64,000 bases of DNA from NCBI RefSeq assembly GCF_003254295.1, contig NZ_QKZO01000006.1, forward strand, positions 199,246-263,245, in the 5' to 3' direction. The stretch's first letter is position 1; every line of letters begins with the position of its first letter. The translations under genes and the position numbers were made by a program. Below the pieces are notes generated by a model. It worked only from the letters and a program-made list of their open reading frames with translations, had not been told where the DNA came from and searched no databases. The stretch is from Rhodobacter capsulatus (GTDB taxonomy: Bacteria; Pseudomonadota; Alphaproteobacteria; Rhodobacterales; Rhodobacteraceae). Shown in pieces: positions 26,713 through 36,479 of the stretch.

Positions 26713-27201
26713 ATGACACCGCCGGAGGCGCCCGCAACTGGCCCAGAGGGTCGGGATCCGGGAAGCCTCCCGGCGGTTTCCACATTTGTGGCGCCTGCGA
26801 TCACCATTCTGCGCAAACGCGCCGATTTCCTGCGTACCGCCTCGGCGCAGCGGATGAGCGCGCCCGGCTTCCTGTTGCAGGCGCGCAAGCGCGGCGAAGG
26901 CGACACCGCCCCCGCAGATCTGATCCGCATCGGCTTCACCTGTTCGAAGAAGCTCGGCAATGCCGTGGCCCGCAACCGCGCCAAGCGCCGGCTGCGCGAG
27001 GTGGCGCGGCTGGGCCTGCCCGCGCTTGGCCAACCCGGTTGGGACTATGTCCTTGTCGGCCGCCCCGAAGCCACCGCCACCCGAGACTTCGCTGCCCTTC
27101 AGGCCGATCTGGTCCGCGCCATCACCGACATTCACGCCGGGCGCAGCCTGAAGCCGCGCCCCTTGGGCGAGGTGCCAAAGGGCCGGAGACGGGGCAAATG
27201 A
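26713..27201 (+). CDS. rnpA: Ribonuclease P protein component
   Basis: Basic protein subunit of RNase P, which trims pre-tRNA 5' leaders. The RNA-binding signature [20 protein letters not shown] is present at about residues 76-95. At 162 residues it is longer than the E. coli protein (119), with an N-terminal Pro/Gly-rich extension of about 30 residues and a basic tail. It follows rpmH by 18 bases and overlaps yidD (ATGA). Confidence 0.95.
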   Translation: MTPPEAPATGPEGRDPGSLPAVSTFVAPAITILRKRADFLRTASAQRMSAPGFLLQARKRGEGDTAPADLIRIGFTCSKKLGNAVARNRAKRRLREVARLGLPALGQPGWDYVLVGRPEATATRDFAALQADLVRAITDIHAGRSLKPRPLGEVPKGRRRGK

Positions 27202-27467
27202 GCCCGCTCGCCTTTCTGATCTCCCTGCCCGTGCGCGGCTACCGGCTGCTGCTGTCCCCCTGGGTCGGCCATGGCTGCCGCTATCAGCCGACCTGTTCCG
27301 CCTATGCGATGGAGGCGCTGGAACGGCACGGCGCGCTCAAGGGTGCCTGGCTGGCGGCGAAACGGGTTACCTCGTGCCACCCTTGGGGCGGGCATGGTTA
27401 CGACCCGGTGCCGGGCGCCGATCCGGCCTTCGACGCGACGCGGCACAAGGATCACGACCATGCTTGA
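27198..27467 (+). CDS. yidD: Membrane protein insertion efficiency factor YidD
   Basis: An 89-residue inner-membrane-associated factor that helps YidC-dependent insertion. Signature residues: [20 protein letters not shown] and [13 protein letters not shown]. The start at 27198 overlaps the rnpA stop; the gene in turn overlaps ttcA by 8 bases. It is kept close to rnpA and yidC, as in most bacteria, although here ttcA and an EAL-type gene separate it from yidC. Confidence 0.96.
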   Translation: MSPLAFLISLPVRGYRLLLSPWVGHGCRYQPTCSAYAMEALERHGALKGAWLAAKRVTSCHPWGGHGYDPVPGADPAFDATRHKDHDHA

Positions 27468-28344
27468 CGAGGATGAGACCGGCCTGCCGCCGCTGCTGAC
27501 GGGGGCGCCGTCTTCCACCGAATTCAAGAAGTTGCGCAAGCGCATCCTGCGCGAGACCCGCACGGCGATCGAGACCTATGGCATGGTCAAGCCCGGTGAT
27601 CGCTGGCTGGTCTGCCTCTCGGGCGGCAAGGACAGCTACACGCTGCTCGCCGCGCTCGTCGAGCTGAAATGGCGCGGCCTGCTGCCGGTCGATCTGCTCG
27701 CCTGCAACCTCGATCAGGGCCAGCCCGGCTTTCCCGCCACCGTCCTGCCCGACTTCCTGACCCGGATGCAGGTGCCGCATCGGATCGAGTTTCAGGACAC
27801 CTATTCGGTGGTCAAGGACAAGATCCCCGAGGGCCAGACCACCTGCAGCCTGTGTTCGCGGTTGCGGCGCGGCAATCTTTACCGCATCGCCCGCGAAGAG
27901 GGCTGTTCCTCGGTCGTGCTTGGCCATCACCGCGACGACATCCTTGAAACCTTCTTCATGAACCTCTTTCACGGCGGGCGGCTGGCGACGATGCCGCCGC
28001 GGCTGCTGAACGAGGAAGGCGATCTTTTCGTCTGTCGGCCGCTCGCCTTCGTCGCCGAGGCGGATTGCGAAAAATTCGCCCGCGGCATGGGCTATCCGAT
28101 CATCCCCTGCAATCTCTGCGGCTCGCAGGAGGGGCTGCAACGGGTGCAGGTCAAGCAGATCCTCGATGCCTGGGAGGCCCGCAGCCCCGGCCGCCGTCAG
28201 GTGATGTTCCGGTCGCTGATGAATGTCCGCCCCTCGCATCTGTGCGACCCGGGCCTGTTCGACTTCGCCGCGCTGCTGCGGGCCGAGGCGCCGATTGCTG
28301 CGGATTTTAACGAAAACATGCCGAATTTGCGCCAAGGTTATTAA
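27460..28344 (+). CDS. ttcA: tRNA 2-thiocytidine(32) synthetase TtcA
   Basis: A 294-residue PP-loop ATPase that thiolates C32 of some tRNAs using a [4Fe-4S] cluster. The PP-loop [10 protein letters not shown] lies at about 54, the cluster cysteines are in [11 protein letters not shown], and a further Cys pair is in PCNLCGSQ. The start MLDEDETG at 27460 overlaps yidD by 8 bases. Insertion of ttcA into the rnpA-yidD-yidC block is unusual relative to E. coli. Confidence 0.94.
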   Translation: MLDEDETGLPPLLTGAPSSTEFKKLRKRILRETRTAIETYGMVKPGDRWLVCLSGGKDSYTLLAALVELKWRGLLPVDLLACNLDQGQPGFPATVLPDFLTRMQVPHRIEFQDTYSVVKDKIPEGQTTCSLCSRLRRGNLYRIAREEGCSSVVLGHHRDDILETFFMNLFHGGRLATMPPRLLNEEGDLFVCRPLAFVAEADCEKFARGMGYPIIPCNLCGSQEGLQRVQVKQILDAWEARSPGRRQVMFRSLMNVRPSHLCDPGLFDFAALLRAEAPIAADFNENMPNLRQGY

Positions 28345-28421
28345 CCAATCCCTGACGAAACCTGCCTAGGGTCATCCCCGATGCGAGGGGCATGCCCCTT
28401 TGGACCGGGACGAGGGCGAAA

Positions 28422-29966
28422 ATGGTCAAATCCGCACGGAAGGGCAAGAAAACCGGGGCGAAACGCAAGGGGCCGATTCTCTTGCGCCGGGACATGGTGG
28501 CCTTTCTGCCCGCCGCCTCGCTGGCCGGGCTGTGGTTCGGGCTGGAAGGGATGACGCTGATCGGCGTCACCGCCCTGATCGTCGCCTGGATGAGCCGCCC
28601 GCTGGCGATCCCCGAGGAGAGCGAGGACGAGGGCGAGGCCCTGCGGGCGCTGCCGCAACGTGCCGATGCCGAAGAGATGATGCAGGCCGCGGCGCAGGAT
28701 GCGCAGGCGGCGGGCAAGGGCACGGCCTGTCTGGTGATCGGCATCGACGATCCGGCGGCGGTGTCGCGGCAGATGTCGCGCGCAGAGTTCGAGGACTTCC
28801 TGCAGGCCTTCGCCACGCGCCTGCGCGGCGTGCTGCGCAACACCGACCGAATCGCCCTGATCGAGACCGGCCGCTACGCGGTGATGCTCGCCCCGACGCA
28901 CAGGCCCGATCTGGAAAGCATGATCCAGCTGGCGGGGCGGTTGCAGCTGGCCTGCGACGCGCCCTATTCGATCAGCGGGCGCAGCGTGAACATCACCACC
29001 CATGTCGGGTTCTGCCTGATGACCCGTGCCCCCGAACCGACCGGGCGGGCGATCCTGACCGCGGCCGAAAGCGCCGCCGAGGAGGCCGCGCGCCATGGTC
29101 CGGGCAGCATCCGGGCCTATGCGCCCGACTTGCCGGGCTTCGCCCGGGCAAGGGACGCGCGAAGCCCGGACATCACCCCCGCGCTCGAGGAAGGCCGCAT
29201 CGTCGCTTATTTCCAGCCGCAGATCAGCACCGATACCGGGACGATCTCGGGGATGCAGGCGGTGCCGCGCTGGCTTGACCGGGATCGCGGCATCCTCGGC
29301 GAGGCCGAGATCCTGCCCGCCGTCACCGCGAACGGGCTGCAGGCGCGTCTGGCCGAAGTGATGCTGTTTCAATGTTTCGGCGCGCTGCGCGACTGGGACA
29401 AGCTGCCTGCGGGGCCGGGCATGGTGAGCCTGCCGATCGGGCTTGAGCATGTCACCGATCCGAAGATGTTCGACCGGCTGAAATGGGAATTCGACCGCTT
29501 CGACATGGCGCCGCAGCGGGTCTGTCTGGTCCTGCACCGCGACGTCACCGCGCGGCTCGACGACGAGGTGGTGATGCGCAACATCTCGCATTGCGCGAAG
29601 ATGGGCTGCCGGATCGAGCTGGCCGGATTCGGCACCGGGCCGATCTCGGTCTCGGCGATCCGCCGCACCGGCGCGGAACGGATCCGCATCCACCGCTCTT
29701 TCGTGACCAATCTCGAACGCGACCCGGAACAGCAACGTCTGGTCTCGGCGATCATCTCCTTTGCCGCCGGGCTCGGGCTCGAGACCCTGGCCGAAGGCGT
29801 GGCGACGATCGGCGAACATGCGATGCTGGCGCAGCTCGGCTGCCATCATGTGCAGGGCAAGGCGATCTCGGCGCCGTTGCCGCTGGATGAATGCGCCGGA
29901 TGGATGGGACGCCACGCGGCGCGGCTGGCCTCGATCCCGCGGCCGGATCTGCGCCGCGGCGCCTGA
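28422..29966 (+). CDS. Degenerate GGDEF/EAL membrane protein
   Basis: A 514-residue protein with two N-terminal hydrophobic segments (about 25-56), a GGDEF-like domain (about 75-240) and an EAL-like domain (about 250-500). Both catalytic sites are lost. The GGDEF position reads ETGRYAV (148-154). The EAL motif is QAV (279-281, in SGMQAVPRW), DDFG is AGFG, and the KID-type Asp is His (RIHRSFV). LAEGVA survives. A c-di-GMP binding or protein-interaction role is more likely than synthesis or hydrolysis. The start could also be ATG 28392; GACGAGGG before 28422 favours the latter. Confidence 0.85.
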   Translation: MVKSARKGKKTGAKRKGPILLRRDMVAFLPAASLAGLWFGLEGMTLIGVTALIVAWMSRPLAIPEESEDEGEALRALPQRADAEEMMQAAAQDAQAAGKGTACLVIGIDDPAAVSRQMSRAEFEDFLQAFATRLRGVLRNTDRIALIETGRYAVMLAPTHRPDLESMIQLAGRLQLACDAPYSISGRSVNITTHVGFCLMTRAPEPTGRAILTAAESAAEEAARHGPGSIRAYAPDLPGFARARDARSPDITPALEEGRIVAYFQPQISTDTGTISGMQAVPRWLDRDRGILGEAEILPAVTANGLQARLAEVMLFQCFGALRDWDKLPAGPGMVSLPIGLEHVTDPKMFDRLKWEFDRFDMAPQRVCLVLHRDVTARLDDEVVMRNISHCAKMGCRIELAGFGTGPISVSAIRRTGAERIRIHRSFVTNLERDPEQQRLVSAIISFAAGLGLETLAEGVATIGEHAMLAQLGCHHVQGKAISAPLPLDECAGWMGRHAARLASIPRPDLRRGA

Positions 29967-30148
29967 CCCCGCCCCCGCCCGTCTGCGCCGCCAGTCTACG
30001 CAGCGAGGCCGGACCCCGGCGCCGTGCCGCTGCGGCATAAGGCGGGAATCGACGCTTGCGACAGGCTGCCGCGCGAAACCGCTTGACCTTTGGTCGCCCC
30101 TTCTGTTGAACCGGGCCGACTCCGGATCGGCAGGGGAAATGCACGCCC

Positions 30149-31996
30149 ATGGACAATCAAAACAGGAACCTCATCCTTGCGACGGTGCTTTCGGCACTGG
30201 TGATCGTCGTCTGGACCGTCTTCTTCCCGCCGCCGAAACCGACCGCTTCGGACCCGGCCGTGGCGGAGCAGACTGCGCTCCCGGCGCCGACCGCGGCCCC
30301 TCTGGCCACGGCCGCGCCTGCGGTCGAGCCCGCGCCCGAGGCGCCGCGCGTCACCATCGACACGCCCGCGCTGACCGGCTCGATCTCGCTGCTTGGCGCG
30401 CGGTTCGATGACCTCTCGCTCAAGCATTATCACGAGAAACTCGACCCGGCCTCGCCGCTTGTCCGCCTGCTGGCGCCGGTCGGCAGCAGCGACCTGAATG
30501 CCGCCAAGCCCTATTACGTGGTGCAGGGCTGGTCGGCGCTGGCCGGTGTGACCGCCGCGCAGGTGCCCGGGCCGAAGACGCTCTGGACCGCGCCCGAAGG
30601 CGCGAAGCTGACGCCCGAGACCCCGCTGGTCCTGACCTGGGACAATGGCGCCGGGCTGACCTTCACCCGCACCATCGCGGTCGATCCGCAATATCTGTTC
30701 ACCGTGACCGATGCGGTGACGAATACCGGCGCCGCGCCGGTCAGCATCGCGCCCTGGGGCATCATCGCCCGGCACGGCATTCCGGCGGGGAACCGCGTCT
30801 ATGTGCTGCACGAAGGCGCGGTGCGGATGACCAACGGCGAGCTGCAGGAAATCAAATACAAGAAGATCACCGATCTTGACGCCATCGCGGGCGAGGGTCA
30901 GGCCGATGTGCGCAGCGCCGATACGGGCGGATGGGCCGGGTTCACCGACAAATACTGGATGACCACGCTCATTCCGGAAACCGCGCGCTTCACCTCGGTG
31001 GTGAAATACGTCCCCTCGGCCGATCTTTACCAGACCGAGACCCGCCAGCCCGCCGTCGAGATCGCCGCCGGGGCCAGCACCTCGGTCACGATGCGGCTTT
31101 TCGCGGGCGCGAAGGAATGGGAACCGATCGCGCAATATCAAAACGACCCCGGCATGTTCGACCGGCTGTTCGGCGACAAGATCGACCCGACGCAGCCGCA
31201 GATCACCCGTTTCGTCGATTCGATCGACTGGGGCTGGTATTACTTCCTGACGAAACCGATGTTCCGGCTGCTGCACTGGCTGCATGCGGTGCTGGGCAAC
31301 ATGGGCTGGGCGATCATCGCGCTGACCGTGATCATCAAGCTGATCGTCTTCCCGCTGGCGCGGACCTCCTACATCTCGATGGCGAAGATGAAGGAAATCC
31401 AGCCGATGATGGAGGCGCTGAAAGAGCGCACCAAGGATGACAAGCAGGCGCTGCAGCGCGGCATGATGGAGCTTTACAAGCGCGAGAAGATCAACCCCGC
31501 CGCGGGCTGCCTGCCGATCCTGCTGCAGATCCCGATCTTCTTCGCGCTCTACAAGGTGATCTACGTCACGATCGAGCTCTATCACGCGCCCTGGATCGGC
31601 TGGATCAAGGACCTCTCGGCCCCCGATCCGTCCTCGATCCTGAACCTGTTCGGCCTGTTGCCCTATGCGACGCCGGAACCTGGTTCGCTGCTGTTCATCT
31701 TCAGCCTCGGCGTGCTGCCGATCCTGCTCGGCATCTCGATGTGGTTCCAGCAAAAGCTGAACCCGGCCCCGACCGATCCGAGCCAGGCGGCGATCTTCGC
31801 CTGGATGCCCTGGATCTTCATGTTCATGCTGGGCGGCTTCGCCTCGGGCCTGGTGCTCTACTGGATCGCCAACAACGTGATCACCTTCGCGCAGCAATAT
31901 TCGATCATGTCGCTGCACGGCAAACGGCCTGACCTGTTCGGCAACATCATCGCCGGGTTCCGCAAGAAGACCGCGGAAGAACCGCCGAAGAAATGA
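30149..31996 (+). CDS. yidC: Membrane protein insertase YidC
   Basis: Inserts and folds inner-membrane proteins with or without SecYEG. It has an N-terminal signal-anchor (LILATVLSALVIVVWTVFF), a large periplasmic domain at about 60-350, and five C-terminal helices including MGWAIIALTVIIKLIVFPLA and the conserved INPAAGCLPILLQIPIFFAL. The 615 residues are normal for alphaproteobacteria. The two following genes overlap in sequence (ATGA, then TGATG), giving a yidC-MOSC-engB operon. Confidence 0.97.
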   Translation: MDNQNRNLILATVLSALVIVVWTVFFPPPKPTASDPAVAEQTALPAPTAAPLATAAPAVEPAPEAPRVTIDTPALTGSISLLGARFDDLSLKHYHEKLDPASPLVRLLAPVGSSDLNAAKPYYVVQGWSALAGVTAAQVPGPKTLWTAPEGAKLTPETPLVLTWDNGAGLTFTRTIAVDPQYLFTVTDAVTNTGAAPVSIAPWGIIARHGIPAGNRVYVLHEGAVRMTNGELQEIKYKKITDLDAIAGEGQADVRSADTGGWAGFTDKYWMTTLIPETARFTSVVKYVPSADLYQTETRQPAVEIAAGASTSVTMRLFAGAKEWEPIAQYQNDPGMFDRLFGDKIDPTQPQITRFVDSIDWGWYYFLTKPMFRLLHWLHAVLGNMGWAIIALTVIIKLIVFPLARTSYISMAKMKEIQPMMEALKERTKDDKQALQRGMMELYKREKINPAAGCLPILLQIPIFFALYKVIYVTIELYHAPWIGWIKDLSAPDPSSILNLFGLLPYATPEPGSLLFIFSLGVLPILLGISMWFQQKLNPAPTDPSQAAIFAWMPWIFMFMLGGFASGLVLYWIANNVITFAQQYSIMSLHGKRPDLFGNIIAGFRKKTAEEPPKK

Positions 31997-32748
31997 CCGG
32001 ACGGCTGACCCATATCGTCCGGCATCCGATCAAATCGATCGGCCATGAGGACATCGAAAGCGCGCCCCTGATGCAGGGGCGCGTTCTGCCTTTTGACCGG
32101 GTCTGGGCGGTCTCGCATCAGGCGGCGAAATTCGACAGCCCGCTGCGGGACTGGGCGCGCAAGCAGAACTTCCTGCGCGGCGTCGCGGGCCCGAAGCTGA
32201 TGGCCGTCACGGCGCAGATGCTGGAAGACGGGCAGATCACGCTGACCCATCCCGAGCACCCCGCCCTGACCGTCGATCCCGACCGGGCCGAGGATCAGGC
32301 GCGGCTGATCGACTGGCTGCGCCCGCTCTGGCCCGAAAGCCGCCCGGCGCCGCGCGCGGTCGAACGTGTCGAAGGTGTCGCGCTTTCCGACATGGCAGAC
32401 CCCTATGTTTCGCTGCTCTCGCTCTCCTCGCTCGGAGCACTTGGTCAGGCCGCCGGGCAAGAGATCTCGCGGCATCGCTTTCGCGGCAATCTCTGGGTCG
32501 AGGGCTGGGCGCCCTGGGCCGAGCGGGATCTGCCGGGCAAGCGGCTGCGCCTTGGCGCGGCCGTGCTCGAGGTGGCAATGCCGATCACCCGCTGCCGGGC
32601 CACCTGCACCGATCCGGCCACCGGCACGGAAGATCTTGAAATGCTGGACCTGCTCGACCGCCTGAACGGCGACTGGCATTTCGGCTGTTATGCAACGGTG
32701 ATCGAAGGCGGCACCATCACCCTTGGCGACCCTGTGGAGGTGCTTTGA
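31993..32748 (+). CDS. MOSC domain protein
   Basis: A 251-residue protein with an N-terminal MOSC beta-barrel (VRHPIKSIGHEDIESAPL) and a C-terminal MOSC domain with RHRFRGNLWVEGWAPWAE and the Cys-containing TRCRATCTDPATG. MOSC proteins bind molybdenum cofactor or carry sulfur from a Cys (YiiM/mARC type); the substrate here is unknown. It overlaps yidC by four bases and engB by one, so coexpression is expected though no functional link is obvious. Confidence 0.88.
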   Translation: MTGRLTHIVRHPIKSIGHEDIESAPLMQGRVLPFDRVWAVSHQAAKFDSPLRDWARKQNFLRGVAGPKLMAVTAQMLEDGQITLTHPEHPALTVDPDRAEDQARLIDWLRPLWPESRPAPRAVERVEGVALSDMADPYVSLLSLSSLGALGQAAGQEISRHRFRGNLWVEGWAPWAERDLPGKRLRLGAAVLEVAMPITRCRATCTDPATGTEDLEMLDLLDRLNGDWHFGCYATVIEGGTITLGDPVEVL

Positions 32749-33398
32749 TGCAGATGCAATTCACGCTGGCCCCGGAGCCGGAACAAGAGGCGCGCGAACG
32801 CGGCCGGCTGCTGTTCGCGGCGCAGGTCGAGTTTCTCAAGGGCGTCGTCGCGATGACGGGCCTGCCGCCCGCCGACCGGATCGAGGTCTGTTTCGCGGGC
32901 CGCTCGAACGTGGGGAAATCCTCGCTGATCAATGCCTTGACCGGGCGCAAGAACCTCGCCCGCGCCTCGAACACGCCGGGCCGGACGCAGGAGATCAACT
33001 TCTTCAGCACCGAGGGCGGCCCCTATCTGGTCGACCTGCCCGGCTACGGCTTTGCCGAAGCGCCGGTGGCGATCGTGAAGAAGTGGCAGGCGCTTTTGAA
33101 ATCCTACCTCTCGGGCCGCGCCACCCTGCGCCGCGCCTTCGTCCTGATCGACGCGCGCCACGGGGTGAAGGCGGTGGACGAGGAAATCCTGCAACTCCTC
33201 GACCGCTCCGCCGTGACCTTTCAGGCGGTGCTGACCAAGGCCGACAAGATTTCCAAGGCCGAGCTGGAGCGGGTGATCGAACAGGTCAAGGGGGCGCTTG
33301 CCAAACACCCGGCCGCCTATCCCGAGATCGTCGTCACCTCCTCGGAAAAGGGCGAGGGCATCGAGACGCTCCGCGCGATCATCGCCACGCTGGCCTAG
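32748..33398 (+). CDS. engB: Ribosome biogenesis GTPase EngB (YihA/YsxC)
   Basis: A 216-residue GTPase needed for 50S assembly. Motifs: G1 AGRSNVGKSSLINAL, G2 TPGRTQ, G3 DLPGYGFA, G4 TKADK and G5 SSEKGEG. The start is the ATG at 32748, which overlaps the previous stop (TGATG). The TTG two bases earlier is out of place. It ends directly before a repeat-rich terminator region. Confidence 0.97.
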   Translation: MQMQFTLAPEPEQEARERGRLLFAAQVEFLKGVVAMTGLPPADRIEVCFAGRSNVGKSSLINALTGRKNLARASNTPGRTQEINFFSTEGGPYLVDLPGYGFAEAPVAIVKKWQALLKSYLSGRATLRRAFVLIDARHGVKAVDEEILQLLDRSAVTFQAVLTKADKISKAELERVIEQVKGALAKHPAAYPEIVVTSSEKGEGIETLRAIIATLA

Positions 33399-33514
33399 GG
33401 GGCGCTGCCCCCGTCCCTGCGGGACACCCCCGGGATATTTGCGCCAAGGTGAATGCCCTTTCACCTTGGCCGAAATATCCCGGGGGGAGGCAAAGCCGGG
33501 GGGCAGAGCCCCCC
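33398..33514. repeat. Convergent pair of dispersed repeats forming a giant hairpin
   Basis: Hairpins GGGGGC-GCT-GCCCCC (33398-33412) and GTCCC-TGC-GGGAC (33413-33425) lead into the tail CCCCCGGGATATTTG with GCCAAGGTGAA (33427-33453). This is answered by its reverse complement at 33460-33485, then GGGGGGC-AGA-GCCCCCC (33498-33514). The two 26-27 base tails pair with two mismatches. It separates convergent engB and the SDR gene and looks like a bidirectional terminator. Confidence 0.7.
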
Positions 33515-33525
33515 TCCCCCGCCGG

Positions 33526-34257
33526 TCAGACGTGCTGGCCCGCGTTCACCTCGATTTCCGTGCCGGTGACATAGCTCGAGGCATCCGAGCACAGGAACCA
33601 GATCACGTCGGCCACTTCGCGCGGCTGGCCGAGGCGGCGCAGCGGCAGGGTCTCGACGATCTTTTCGGTGCCGGGCGAGAGGATCGAGGTCTCGATCTCG
33701 CCGGGGGCGATCGCATTGACCCGCACCCCCATCGGCCCGAAATCATGCGCCATTTCCCGCGTCAGCGCCTTCAGCGCGGCTTTCGAGGTCGAATAGGCCG
33801 CGCCCGCAAAGGGATGCACGCGCGAGCCCGCGATCGAGGTGACGTTGACCACCGCCCCCTTCGCCGCCGACAATTCGTCCTTCAGCCCGCGGGCGAGCAC
33901 GATCGAGGCGAAGAAATTCACATGGAACACCTGCCCCCAGGTCCGCAGGTCGGTGTCGATGGTGTTGAGTCGCGCGCCCCCCTCCCCCTTCGGCGAAATC
34001 CCGGCGTTGTTCACCAGCGCATGCAGCTTGCCGTCAAGCCGCGACTTGATCTCGTCGATGGCCCGGATCGTCGCATTAGGATCGCCCAGATCGAGCTGGA
34101 TGTGATCTTCACGCCCGCCGCCCCAGGGGCATTGCTCGGGGAAGGGCTGGCGCGAGCAGGTGATGATCCGCCAGCCCTCGCGTGCGAAGCGCTTCACCGT
34201 GGCATGGCCGATCCCGCGGCTTGCCCCTGTCAACAGCATTACCTTGCGTCCATCCAT
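33526..34257 (-). CDS. Short-chain dehydrogenase/reductase
   Basis: A 243-residue classical SDR oxidoreductase using NAD(P). Seen: TGASRGIG cofactor motif (residues 9-16), NNAGISP, the catalytic Ser in NVTSIAGS, and YSTSK with catalytic Tyr and Lys, then PGEIETSIL and a C-terminal TGTEIEVNAGQHV. The start at 34257 (MDGRKVML) has an AGGAG site. The open frame continues upstream but without conserved residues. The substrate is unknown. It diverges from argB. Confidence 0.9.
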   Translation of the reverse strand: MDGRKVMLLTGASRGIGHATVKRFAREGWRIITCSRQPFPEQCPWGGGREDHIQLDLGDPNATIRAIDEIKSRLDGKLHALVNNAGISPKGEGGARLNTIDTDLRTWGQVFHVNFFASIVLARGLKDELSAAKGAVVNVTSIAGSRVHPFAGAAYSTSKAALKALTREMAHDFGPMGVRVNAIAPGEIETSILSPGTEKIVETLPLRRLGQPREVADVIWFLCSDASSYVTGTEIEVNAGQHV

Positions 34258-34315
34258 GCCCGTTCTCCTGCTTTTCCCCTTCGATGTAATCACCCCGGCG
34301 GCATTGGCAATGCCC

Positions 34316-34344
34316 TTGGCAGGGGGCGCGATTGGTTCTAACAC
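34316..34344 (+). promoter_or_regulatory. argB promoter candidate
   Basis: TTGGCA (34316-34321), a 17-base spacer and TAACAC (34339-34344), about 27 bases before the argB start. No ARG-box-like palindrome was noticed. Confidence 0.5.
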
Positions 34345-34370
34345 TTTCCCGACTTCCCCGAGGGCCCCTG

Positions 34371-35264
34371 ATGAGAAAACAGACGATGGACCGTGACTGG
34401 ATCGCCACCGCGAAAACGCTTTCCGAAGCGCTTCCCTATCTGCAACGCTACACCGGCGCGGTCGTCGTGGTGAAATTCGGCGGCAATGCCATGGGCGACG
34501 ACGAGGCGATGGCGGAATTCGCCCGCGACGTCGTTCTGATGAAGCAGGTCGGCATGAACCCCGTGGTGGTGCATGGCGGCGGGCCGATGATCAACGAGAT
34601 GCTCGCCAAGCTTGGCATCAAATCCGACTGGGTCCGCGGCAAGCGCGTCACCGACAAGGCCACGGTCGAGGTGGTCGAGATGATCCTCTCGGGTCTGGTG
34701 AACAAGCGCATCGTGCAGGCGATCAACGATCAGGGCGGCCGCGCCGTGGGGATTTCCGGCAAGGACGACGATCTGATGGTCTGCGAGGCGGATGATCCCG
34801 AACTCGGTTTCGTCGGCCGCCCGGTGGAGATGAACGTGCAGATCGTGCGCGACCTTTACGGCGCGGGGCTCATTCCGGTCATCGCCCCGGTGGCGACGGG
34901 CGTGAACGACAACGAGACCTTCAACGTCAACGGCGACACCGCCGCGGGCGCCATCGCGGGCGCGCTGCAGGCCGACCGGCTGCTTTTGCTGACCGACGTG
35001 GCGGGCGTGAAGAACAAGGCGGGCGAGGTCATCACCCAGATGAGCCCCGAAGAGGTCCATGCGCTGATCGACGATGGCACGATCTCGGGCGGCATGATCC
35101 CGAAGGTGGAAACCGCGCTGAAGGCGGTCAAGGAAGGCGTGCGCGCCGTGGTCATCCTCGATGGCCGAGTGCCGAACGCCTGCCTGCTGGAGCTGTTCAC
35201 CGAACACGGGGCGGGCTCGATGATCCGCTCGACGACGACGCGGGTGACGCCGCACCGCCGGTGA
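34371..35264 (+). CDS. argB: Acetylglutamate kinase
   Basis: Phosphorylates N-acetylglutamate, the second step of arginine synthesis. Seen: KFGGNAM phosphate-binding motif, VVHGGGPMI, and [15 protein letters not shown] with [10 protein letters not shown] near the nucleotide. The start at 34371 ([10 protein letters not shown]) or 34386 (MDRDW) is unresolved; the longer form gives 297 residues, normal for the long, arginine-sensitive type. It forms an operon with the Fe-S protein and sixA (GTGA and ATGA overlaps). Confidence 0.95.
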   Translation: MRKQTMDRDWIATAKTLSEALPYLQRYTGAVVVVKFGGNAMGDDEAMAEFARDVVLMKQVGMNPVVVHGGGPMINEMLAKLGIKSDWVRGKRVTDKATVEVVEMILSGLVNKRIVQAINDQGGRAVGISGKDDDLMVCEADDPELGFVGRPVEMNVQIVRDLYGAGLIPVIAPVATGVNDNETFNVNGDTAAGAIAGALQADRLLLLTDVAGVKNKAGEVITQMSPEEVHALIDDGTISGGMIPKVETALKAVKEGVRAVVILDGRVPNACLLELFTEHGAGSMIRSTTTRVTPHRR

Positions 35265-35887
35265 GCCTGCCGCAGGCCCTGACCGAGGCGCTGGCCGCGG
35301 CGCATCTGTTCGTGGCGGGCATGGCCGCCGCGAGCGCCGAAACGATCCTGCTTCTGTCCCCCGACGAACCGGGCTTCTGGGACCATGTGACGGCAGAGCC
35401 GGAATTTGCCGATGGCCGCCCCGATCCGCTCGACCGCTGGTCGAAACGGGTGATCGGGGCCTTGGCCACGACCTTCGGCGGACGCGCGATCTTTCCCTCG
35501 GACGGGCCGCCCTACCCGCCGTTCTTCGCCTGGGCGACCGAGTCGCAGCAGGCCTTTCCCTCGCCGGTTCAGATGCTTGCGCATGAGCGGATGGGGCTTT
35601 GGACCTCGTTTCGGGGGGCTCTGGCGCTGCCGGAACAGCTTCCCCTGCCCCCTGCGTCAAAACACCCCTGTTCGGGCTGCGCGGCGCCCTGCACCACCGC
35701 CTGCCCCTGCGGCGCCCTGTCGGCAAAGGGCTATGACGTCCCCGCCTGCCATGCGTTCCTTAACACCGGGGAAGGGGAAAACTGCCTTTCCGGCGGATGT
35801 CTTGTCCGGCGCTCTTGCCCCCCGGGTCAAAGCTATGGCAGGCTGGAGGCTCAATCCGCTTGGCACATGAGGCACTTCCACAGATGA
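35261..35887 (+). CDS. 4Fe-4S ferredoxin-like protein
   Basis: A 208-residue protein starting at GTG, overlapping the argB stop by four bases. The N-terminal half is unassigned ([19 protein letters not shown]). The C-terminal part carries [13 protein letters not shown] at about residues 137-149, a C-x2-C-x3-C-x3-CP pattern that fits one 4Fe-4S cluster, followed by more cysteines ([18 protein letters not shown]). It may accept or donate electrons; the partner is unknown. It overlaps sixA by four bases. Confidence 0.8.
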   Translation: MSLPQALTEALAAAHLFVAGMAAASAETILLLSPDEPGFWDHVTAEPEFADGRPDPLDRWSKRVIGALATTFGGRAIFPSDGPPYPPFFAWATESQQAFPSPVQMLAHERMGLWTSFRGALALPEQLPLPPASKHPCSGCAAPCTTACPCGALSAKGYDVPACHAFLNTGEGENCLSGGCLVRRSCPPGQSYGRLEAQSAWHMRHFHR

Positions 35888-36405
35888 CCCCCACCGGACA
35901 CCGTCGCCTGATCCTCACCCGCCATGCGAAATCGAGCTGGGACGATCCCCTGATGGCCGATGCCGACCGCCCGCTGAACGCGCGCGGACGCGCCGCGGCG
36001 CATGAGCTGGGCGATTTCCTCGCCTCGCGCGGGCTTGAACCAGAGGAGGTGCTGTGCTCCCCCGCCACCCGCACCCGCGAGACCTGGGACGGCGTCGCCT
36101 CGGCGGTGATCGAGACCCGGCCCGAGGTGCGCTTCATCGACAGCCTTTATCAAGCCACGCCCGAGACGCTGCTCGCCGTGCTGAAGACCGCCACGGCGCC
36201 CAGCGTGATGCTGATCGCGCATAACCCGGGCATCGCCGATTTCGCCGCATCGCTGCCGTCGCGGCCGAATTACGACCCGGATTTCCGCAAATATCCGACC
36301 TGCGCCACGCTGATCGTCGATTTTCAGATCGACGACTGGTCGCAAGTCGCCCCCGGTCAGGGCTCGATGCTCGACTTCTTCCTTCCGGCCAGCCGCGGCA
36401 AATAA
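35884..36405 (+). CDS. sixA: SixA-type histidine phosphatase
   Basis: A 173-residue phosphohistidine phosphatase of the RHG superfamily. Catalytic residues: the RHA motif LTRHAKSSWDD near residue 12 and the second His in LIAHNPGIADFA. SixA removes phosphate from His in phosphorelay or PTS proteins. It belongs to the argB-Fe-S protein-sixA operon by overlapping stops and starts. The start at 35884 overlaps the previous stop. Confidence 0.88.
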   Translation: MTPTGHRRLILTRHAKSSWDDPLMADADRPLNARGRAAAHELGDFLASRGLEPEEVLCSPATRTRETWDGVASAVIETRPEVRFIDSLYQATPETLLAVLKTATAPSVMLIAHNPGIADFAASLPSRPNYDPDFRKYPTCATLIVDFQIDDWSQVAPGQGSMLDFFLPASRGK

Positions 36406-36406
36406 G

Positions 36407-36430
36407 AAGGGCAGCCCTGCGGCCGCCCTT
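36407..36430 (+). terminator. Terminator after sixA
   Basis: AAGGGC (36407-36412)/GCCCTT (36425-36430) with an inner GCC-CTGC-GGC, starting two bases after the stop. Its right arm overlaps the end of the minus-strand dispersed repeat. Confidence 0.6.
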
Positions 36431-36476
36431 TCATCTTGCCCGAAATACCTCGGGGGTGTGGGGGCAGCGCCCCCAC
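36428..36476 (-). repeat. Dispersed repeat, minus orientation, after bztD
   Basis: Minus strand GTGGGGGC-GCT-GCCCCCAC (36476-36458), then CCCCCGAGGTATTT and GGGCAAGATGAAAGGG. The tail is almost the same as at 11209-11236. It starts four bases after the bztD stop, so it probably ends the bzt operon. Confidence 0.6.
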
Positions 36477-36479
36477 CCT

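Noticed and set aside
30083..30111. TTGACC-N17-TTGAAC as a yidC promoter
   Set aside because: The -35 is good but the -10 is far from TATAAT.
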